From: DAITBA01 sp036824005
GTDB lineage: Bacteria; Pseudomonadota; Gammaproteobacteria; Burkholderiales; Rhodocyclaceae
Reading direction: 5' to 3'
Assembly: GCA_036824005.1 (NCBI GenBank)
Contig: DAITBA010000021.1
Location: forward strand, 1 to 64,000
Length of the DNA stretch: 64,000 nt
Of the stretch, positions 57,630 to 64,000 are shown one piece after another (the first letter of the stretch is position 1; each line of letters opens with the position of its first letter). The translations under genes were made by a program, and so were the position numbers. A model generated the notes under the pieces. The model made no database searches. It was not told the DNA's origin and saw nothing but the letters and a program-made list of their open reading frames with translations.

Positions 57630-58700
57630 TCACCGGAAGGCGAGCCAGGATGTCGCGCGATAAAGCAGCCGCGCAGGACCGCGGGCTATGCTACGAAGCG
57701 GCGTCTTCTTCAAGCGCTCCCGCGCTACCCACCAGCCCGCGCGCACGCGCCGGGCAAGTGGCCGCAGGTCCACGCTACCGACTGCCACAGGAATCGATCC
57801 CGACATGGATCGTGCCTTGTAGTCCTCGGCCCCCCGACCCAGATCGATGCGGCGGATGCCATGCGCCTGTGCCGCTCTCGCCAGTTCGGCAAGCATAAGG
57901 CGCCCCGGCGAATACTGGCCGAAACGCGTATCGTAGCTCGGAAACCACCAATGCAGCACGCCATGCGACAGCATCCCCATGTGCGCCGCAACGATCTCAT
58001 CGCCGGCATAGAGCACCGACAACGCCCCGGCGAATGACTCGCTCTGATGGGCAAGGATTCGCTCGACAACTTCGGCCGTCCAGCGATGGGCAAACACGTC
58101 GGTGACACGCGTACGCCGGTACTGGGCCGACTTCCACTCGATCAAGCGTTTCAACACCGCAGCGTCCGTGCTGCGCACCTCCAGCCTGACGGGCCCCACT
58201 TCGCGCTGTAACTTACGGCCCTTGCGCAGCGTAGCATTCAGCTCATCGACACCGGATTTGCGCAGCGTTGCTCGGTAAGCTTCGAACCCGTCGGATAGCT
58301 CCAGATAGGGGGAAGCATCGGTGAAGCGATGGAAGCCACGAAACTGTTCCTGTGCGGCAAGCAGGTGGTCGAAGTCCCAGACCGACAGGCCGCAGCCGCG
58401 AACCATGCTTTCAGCATCCCATGCTGCGCCACGGGCGGCGATCACCCCTTGATAGTCGGACAGTTTTCCTCCGACTGGCCGCCCTGCCCGTCCGCTGCGC
58501 TGGAACGGAAAGAATGCGACAGGTGAATCAGGATCGCCGATCACCGCCACTTCAACGTCGGGCCGCACGGCGGCCACAGCCAACGTAAACTCGGGACGGA
58601 AGAATGGGCTCTCCAGCATCGGTTCCGCCTGCTGGATACTGGACCAGGCTTCGAGATGCTCCGCCCGGAGCTGCTTAGGTTTGAACAAAGTGATATTCAT
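57630..58700 (-). CDS. GNAT/FemAB-like acyltransferase (CelD/BcsL type)
   Basis: 356 residues. The C-terminal GNAT domain (about 150-320) includes LYAGDEIVAAHMGMLSHGVLHWWFPSYD and LGRGAEDYKARS, the pattern of the CelD/BcsL acetyltransferases in exopolysaccharide clusters. No signal peptide. Substrate unknown; acetylation of a polysaccharide or lipid-linked sugar is inferred from the adjacent deacetylase. Confidence 0.78.
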   Translation of the reverse strand: MNITLFKPKQLRAEHLEAWSSIQQAEPMLESPFFRPEFTLAVAAVRPDVEVAVIGDPDSPVAFFPFQRSGRAGRPVGGKLSDYQGVIAARGAAWDAESMVRGCGLSVWDFDHLLAAQEQFRGFHRFTDASPYLELSDGFEAYRATLRKSGVDELNATLRKGRKLQREVGPVRLEVRSTDAAVLKRLIEWKSAQYRRTRVTDVFAHRWTAEVVERILAHQSESFAGALSVLYAGDEIVAAHMGMLSHGVLHWWFPSYDTRFGQYSPGRLMLAELARAAQAHGIRRIDLGRGAEDYKARSMSGSIPVAVGSVDLRPLARRVRAGWWVARERLKKTPLRSIARGPARLLYRATSWLAFR

Positions 58701-58782
58701 CGTGTCGGGGCAGTGTCTTGGCGTTGTTATGGGCAGGTCACGACGAATTGTCGTTTCGAGAGCTTAGGCGTGACGCTTAAGC

Positions 58783-59568
58783 TCAAGCGTGGCACTTATG
58801 GCGCATTAGTCTGACCGTGGTAAGCACGTCGCGCACGACGGCCTTCGTTCCCGCAAACAGGGAAGTGCCGAACATTACCTTGTGCTTGAAACTCCGAACG
58901 GACTCGTTACCGAGAATCGTCGCACGACGCAATGCAAAGCGATCGGTATCTGGCAGATTCCGTCCCGCGATCGTCGAGCATGCCGCGCGATAACCGGTCA
59001 CTTCCACGGCATCCCTCGCCAGTCGATTGAAACTGCCGTAGGGATAGGCGAAATGCACAACCTCTTTGGACAGGATATCCTCCAGTCGTGCTTTGCTGTC
59101 TTGCACCTCGCCCAGTATTTCGTGGGCCGACGCCGTGCCGAGTCTCCGGTGGGTAGTCGTATGGCTGCCGATATCGAAGCCGACGCGATCCAGCTCAGCA
59201 ACCTGAGATCGGCTCAACATCGGGCGACGCGGCCAACCCTCGAGAATCAGCCAGTCATTGTCCTTGTCCAGCAAACCGGAGACCACAAACACCGAGGCGG
59301 AAAAACCGTAACGAGCCAGTATCGGTAGCGCGTTTTCATAGACGCACCGCATCCCGTCGTCGAACGTGATTACGACTGCTCTTTCCGGCCACGGCATGGT
59401 GCCGGCCATGCACTCAAGCAATTGCGCAAGCATAATGACGTCGAACCCACCCTCTTTCAAAAGCCTCATGTGTTCGTCGAACTTGGACGGGAAGCAGCAG
59501 AATGGTGCCTCGAGGGACGATCGCGGCTCGTCGATGATGTGGTAATTCAGAATAGTGCAGCGTGTCAT
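58783..59568 (-). CDS. Polysaccharide deacetylase (NodB family)
   Basis: 261 residues. NodB motif 1 is VVITFDDG near 62, motif 2 HTTTHRRLG near 136, and motif 3 FAYPYGSFN near 172. The metal-binding Asp and two His residues are all present. It removes N- or O-acetyl groups from surface sugars or peptidoglycan. No clear signal peptide is seen, so it may act in the cytoplasm or be exported another way. Confidence 0.85.
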   Translation of the reverse strand: MTRCTILNYHIIDEPRSSLEAPFCCFPSKFDEHMRLLKEGGFDVIMLAQLLECMAGTMPWPERAVVITFDDGMRCVYENALPILARYGFSASVFVVSGLLDKDNDWLILEGWPRRPMLSRSQVAELDRVGFDIGSHTTTHRRLGTASAHEILGEVQDSKARLEDILSKEVVHFAYPYGSFNRLARDAVEVTGYRAACSTIAGRNLPDTDRFALRRATILGNESVRSFKHKVMFGTSLFAGTKAVVRDVLTTVRLMRHKCHA

Positions 59569-60022
59569 CTCGTTCGCTTTCTTCGACCAATCACGCAATC
59601 GTCCGAATCATCCGGGGCATCGACGTGCCCGGATGCAAGGTGTTGCGCGCACCCACCCGCTTTCTTGCCATGACGGTGCATGCGGTCACCCTGCTGGCGC
59701 CGCGCAACGGGTTGGGTTTCGGCAACGAGGGATGCGATTCACATACCTGAGCGCAAGGCGCTGCCGCCCGTCTCATGGGAATCCGCCAATTGAAACACCC
59801 CATGTGCATGGTACCGGCGCGGGTGCGCGAAGAAATCCGGCTCCGGCCGTACGGGATGGCCCTTATTGGCGTACTTTGCGCAGCGCCACCCCCTCCGGAG
59901 GCGACTAACCACCTGTTTTCCCGAGGAATTACCTTGGGATTGCGCGTTCGCCGAGGCGCAATCTACCAGCGGTGTAATCCGCCGGAAACGACTCGCAATC
60001 CCAAAGACGAAGGATGGTCGAT
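59569..60022. other. Intergenic stretch with nested inverted repeats
   Basis: 454 bp without a supported gene. Open frames on the plus strand (59775 on) do not resemble proteins I recognise. The right part holds the nested inverted repeat listed next. Confidence 0.5.
59934..60004. repeat. Nested inverted repeat after the CoA-ligase gene
   Basis: Outer arms TTGGGATTGCG (59934-59944) and CGCAATCCCAA (59994-60004) are perfect over 11 bp. A competing inner pair, GATTGCGC (59938-59945) and GCGCAATC (59956-59963), shares bases with the left arm. The element could fold two exclusive ways. It starts 18 bp after the stop of the ligase gene on the minus strand. Confidence 0.55.
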
Positions 60023-61519
60023 TCAGAGACCCGCGTGCTTGTCGTGCAGCGCCTTGAGCCTGCCACGCTGCAGCTTGCCGGTGGCGGTGAGTGGAAGTGC
60101 GCCGAGCCAATGCACCCAGCGCGGGCGGCGGTACCTCGGAAGCTGTTCGATGCCGACCTGCAGGCGCTCAGCCGCCTCGCGTTCGCGCCCTGCCGCTGCA
60201 ACAACCAGCAAGCTGATCGCCGTGAGACCGTCTTCGCCCGCCACGCCCACGGCACCGATCTGTTCGATGACGTCGCCGCAGGCCTGAGTCAAAGCCTGTT
60301 CGATCCAGAGCGTGCTCACCCACTGGCCGGAGACCTTGAGCATATCGTCATTGCGCCCGGCGAATTCGAGGCGATCATCGCCATGGCGCAGGAAAACGTC
60401 GCCGGGGGAGTACCATCCGTCCGCGAAGCAGTCGGCCTGTTCCTTGGGGCGTCGCCAGTAACCCAGGGCCACCGTCGGTGCCCGCACCCAGATGCGTTGC
60501 GGCACGTCGGCTGCAATCCCTCCGGCATAGCGCACCTCGGTCAAGGGTGTGGGTCGCGCGAAACGCGTGTCGTCGTCGCAGTAGAGCATCAGGCACAACG
60601 TCTCCGAGGTTCCGTAACCGCTGATCGGCGCCTTGCCGGTTTGCGCCAGCCAGCCGGCGCGCACGCCCGGCGGCAACGCCTCGCCCGCCGAAACATAGCT
60701 GCGCACGTCCGCGCCCGCGAGAATTGCGCTCAGCCCGGGCTCCAGAAGCATCTTCTGGTACAACGTCGGCACACTGAACAGGACCGTGGGTCGGTATCTC
60801 GAAACAATCTCCCGCACCCGCTGCGGCGTCGGCCACTCGCGGTCGAGAATCACCGTCGCGCCGCGGCGCAGTCCAGCCAGCAGGCCGTTGCCAAGCGCAT
60901 AGGCGAAGAACAACTTGGAAGTGGCGTATAGACGGTCCTGGCTGGTCACGCCGAGAACGTGACAGGCGAAGGCATCACAGCCGTAGACAATGCGGTGGGC
61001 ATGGACGACGCCCTTGGGTGTGCCAGTGGTGCCGGAGGTACCGATCCAAAGCGCCGGATCGGTTTCGGCGCGATCGACCGCATCGATCGCCGACGCGCTC
61101 GCCAGCGCCGTCTGCCAGTCGACACCCTCGGCGGAAGGTCCCGAAATGACCAGCCGCGGTGGCTGCGGCAGCGTCGCCGCCATCGCGGCAATCTGCAGCG
61201 CCAGATCGGCCTCGCACCAGATGAAGGCGGGCTCGCTCTCGCGCACGATCGGCGCCAGATCTGCCATGCCCAGCCGAGGATTCACGCCAATGGCGACCCC
61301 ACCTGCCCAGATTGCGCCCAGATAGGCCTGCACCCACTCGATGCTGTCCGGCGCAAATACAATGACGCGATCATCGACGCGCAGGCCGAAGTCGCGCCAT
61401 GCTCCGGCGGCGCGAGCCACCGCAATCCTAAGCGCGCCATAGGTAAGCCGATCGTCGCCGCACTGAAGCGCTATGGCACCGTCGTCACCGGACGCAATCA
61501 GTGTCTGCGCTAGATTCAC
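60023..61519 (-). CDS. Benzoate-CoA ligase-type AMP-binding protein
   Basis: 498 residues from a GTG start. The AMP-binding signature GTSGTTGTPKGVVHAHR is near 158, followed by the benzoate-CoA-ligase-like YATSKLFFAYALGNGLL near 192, SGYGTSETLC near 292, GWYSPGDVFLRHGDD near 380 and the catalytic Lys in ATGKLQRGRLK near 484. It activates an aromatic acid to its CoA ester. It is somewhat shorter at the start than most family members (about 520-530). Substrate uncertain among benzoate analogues. 25 bp after the phenylacetate ligase. Confidence 0.85.
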   Translation of the reverse strand: MNLAQTLIASGDDGAIALQCGDDRLTYGALRIAVARAAGAWRDFGLRVDDRVIVFAPDSIEWVQAYLGAIWAGGVAIGVNPRLGMADLAPIVRESEPAFIWCEADLALQIAAMAATLPQPPRLVISGPSAEGVDWQTALASASAIDAVDRAETDPALWIGTSGTTGTPKGVVHAHRIVYGCDAFACHVLGVTSQDRLYATSKLFFAYALGNGLLAGLRRGATVILDREWPTPQRVREIVSRYRPTVLFSVPTLYQKMLLEPGLSAILAGADVRSYVSAGEALPPGVRAGWLAQTGKAPISGYGTSETLCLMLYCDDDTRFARPTPLTEVRYAGGIAADVPQRIWVRAPTVALGYWRRPKEQADCFADGWYSPGDVFLRHGDDRLEFAGRNDDMLKVSGQWVSTLWIEQALTQACGDVIEQIGAVGVAGEDGLTAISLLVVAAAGREREAAERLQVGIEQLPRYRRPRWVHWLGALPLTATGKLQRGRLKALHDKHAGL

Positions 61520-61544
61520 CTGTGCGTCCTCACGCGCCGCGCTC

Positions 61545-62858
61545 CTACTTCGGCCGCTTGTCCACCACCCGCTTGGCCTTGCCGACCACGGTGCGCTCGA
61601 CGCCGCCCTCGTCGAGCACGATCACCTCGGTGCTGACACCGATGTAGGACTTGATGTGATGCTCCAGCTCGTGGGCGATGTTCGCCTTGCCCGCCTTGTC
61701 GAGCTTGCCGGACAGATCGGGGCGCAGTTCCACCTGCACGTCCAGCTTGTCCAGATAGCCGTCCTTGGACACGTGCAACTGATAGATGGAGTTCAACTGC
61801 GGCATCTTCAGGATCTGCTCCTCGATCTGGGACGGGAAGACGTTGACGCCGCGGATGATGAGCATGTCATCGGAGCGGCCGGTGATCTTGGCCATGCGCC
61901 GCATGCTGCGCGCGGTGCCGGGCAGCAGCCGCGTCAGGTCGCGCGTGCGGTAGCGGATGACCGGCATCGCCTCCTTGGTCAGCGAGGTGAACACCAGCTC
62001 GCCCAGCTCGCCGTCGGGCAGCGGTTCGCCGGTCTTCGGGTCGACGATCTCCGGATAGAAATGGTCTTCCCAGACGACGGGACCGTCCTTGGTCTCGACG
62101 CATTCGCAGGACACACCGGGGCCGATCACCTCCGACAGGCCGTAGATATCCACTGCCTGAATGTTCAGCCGCGCCTCGATCTCCTTGCGCATCGGCTCGG
62201 TCCATGGCTCGGCGCCGAGCAGCGCCATGCGCAGCGACGTCGCGCGCGGATCGATGCCCTGGCGTTCCATTTCCTCGGCGACCACCAGCAGATAGGACGG
62301 CGTCACCGTGATCACCGTCGGCTTGAAGTCCTGGATCAACTGCACCTGCCGTTCCGTCTGGCCGCCGCCCATCGGAATGACCGTGGCGCCCAGGCGCTCG
62401 GCGCCGTAGTGGGCGCCCAGGCCGCCGGTGAACAGGCCGTAGCCGTAGGAGACGAGCACGATGTCATCGGCGCGCGCACCGGCGGCGTACAGGGATCGGG
62501 CCATGACGTCCGACCAAATGTCGATATCCCGCTGCGTGTAGCCGACCACCGTCGGCTTGCCGGTGGTGCCGCTTGACGCGTGCACGCGCACCACCTCGCG
62601 CATCGGCACCGCGAACATGCCGTAGGGATAGTTCTCGCGCAGGTCGGCCTTGGTGGTGAAGGGGAACTTGCGCAGGTCGGCCAGTTCCTTCAGGTCGTCG
62701 GGCTTGACGCCGGCGGCGTCGAACTTCTTGCGGTAATGGGGAACGTTGTCGTAGGCCTGCTTGAGCGACCAGCGCATGCGCTCCAGTTGCAGCGCTGCGA
62801 TCTCCTGGCGGCTGGCGGTTTCGATGGCGTGCAGCCCGCCTTTGGCGTTGGCGTTCAT
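61545..62858 (-). CDS. paaK: Phenylacetate-CoA ligase
   Basis: 437 residues, PaaK family. It begins YDNVPHYRKKFDAAG near 35, then KADLRENYPYGMFAVP near 64, the nucleotide loop VRVHASSGTTGKPTVVGYT near 90, DIYGLSEVIGPGV near 235 and SDDMLIIRGVNVFPSQIE near 330. In Azoarcus pad clusters the anaerobic isozyme is called PadJ. It makes phenylacetyl-CoA, the substrate of PadBCD. AGGAGGAG lies just before the ATG. Confidence 0.95.
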   Translation of the reverse strand: MNANAKGGLHAIETASRQEIAALQLERMRWSLKQAYDNVPHYRKKFDAAGVKPDDLKELADLRKFPFTTKADLRENYPYGMFAVPMREVVRVHASSGTTGKPTVVGYTQRDIDIWSDVMARSLYAAGARADDIVLVSYGYGLFTGGLGAHYGAERLGATVIPMGGGQTERQVQLIQDFKPTVITVTPSYLLVVAEEMERQGIDPRATSLRMALLGAEPWTEPMRKEIEARLNIQAVDIYGLSEVIGPGVSCECVETKDGPVVWEDHFYPEIVDPKTGEPLPDGELGELVFTSLTKEAMPVIRYRTRDLTRLLPGTARSMRRMAKITGRSDDMLIIRGVNVFPSQIEEQILKMPQLNSIYQLHVSKDGYLDKLDVQVELRPDLSGKLDKAGKANIAHELEHHIKSYIGVSTEVIVLDEGGVERTVVGKAKRVVDKRPK

Positions 62859-63006
62859 CTTCTCCTCCTGTGGTGCGGTTTCTTGTAATGTTTCTCGAAA
62901 CTGCCGCGGGGCGCAAGCACCACGCTGCCGCCCCGCTGATGATTCCGCCGGATGTCGTGGTCCCCCTCCTACATCCTGATGACCCTCCGCCCGTCGCCCA
63001 CGAGCC

Positions 63007-64000
<994 letters not shown>

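Noticed and set aside
59931..60006. Inverted repeats as an integron attC site
   Set aside because: The conserved 7-bp core sites (RYYYAAC and GTTRRRY) are not present in the required arrangement and no integrase is nearby.
59775..60287. Plus-strand open frame of 170 codons after the deacetylase gene
   Set aside because: It runs through the inverted repeats and into the antisense of the ligase gene; no recognisable domain.

Overview
The window looks like a GC-rich betaproteobacterium of the denitrifying, aromatic-degrading kind (the Azoarcus/Thauera/Aromatoleum/Rhodocyclaceae type). This rests on recognised gene families and layout, not on a database search: an anaerobic phenylacetate (pad) cluster, a BoxR/BzdR-type regulator, a tungsten aldehyde oxidoreductase, a betaproteobacterial-style rRNA leader, and the rlmE-ftsH-folP-glmM housekeeping block.

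Region 1 (1-20 kb) is centred on phosphate. The left edge holds a very strong promoter and boxB/boxA leader of an rRNA operon that runs leftwards out of the window. Next come pstSCAB (no phoU follows it), sixA, dgkA, a GT4 glycosyltransferase, a PAP2 phosphatase, a secreted zinc phospholipase C-like enzyme, a second GT4, a short PPDK-like phosphotransferase paired with a PhoU-like (DUF47) fusion protein, two exported small proteins, alkaline phosphatase PhoA, ornithine-lipid genes olsB-olsA, and arsR-arsC with a decayed arsenite permease. PhoB-type half-sites repeating every 11 bp lie before pstS, the first glycosyltransferase, olsB and perhaps the phospholipase. Together this reads as a phosphate-starvation locus that imports and scavenges phosphate and replaces phospholipids with glycolipids and ornithine lipids.

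Region 2 (20-31 kb) is housekeeping: a carboxymuconolactone decarboxylase-family protein, glmM, folP, ftsH, rlmE, divergent yhbY, a DUF4149 membrane protein, greA, carB and carA. carA has a strong promoter followed at once by an intrinsic-terminator hairpin.

Region 3 (31-45.7 kb) is a leftward run for anaerobic phenylalanine/phenylacetate oxidation: a thioesterase, padB-C-D (phenylacetyl-CoA to phenylglyoxylate), padE-F-G-H-I (phenylglyoxylate to benzoyl-CoA) and iorA-iorB (aryl-pyruvate oxidation). A BoxR/BzdR-type regulator lies upstream.

Region 4 (45.9-57 kb) has paaY and a GTP cyclohydrolase I on the plus strand, and korA-korB-rubrerythrin-ferredoxin on the minus strand, the likely source of low-potential electrons for benzoyl-CoA reduction. 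It also has a TRAP transporter, a MarR regulator and an aldehyde oxidoreductase fused to a MoaD-like tail. Three copies of one palindrome (TCAAA-N3-TTTGA) sit before kor, between the TRAP operon and marR, and before the oxidoreductase, which suggests one MarR regulon.

Region 5 (57-64 kb) has a small surface-polysaccharide-like islet (methyltransferase, GNAT, deacetylase), a benzoate-CoA-ligase-type enzyme, phenylacetate-CoA ligase, and a glutaryl-CoA dehydrogenase cut by the right edge.
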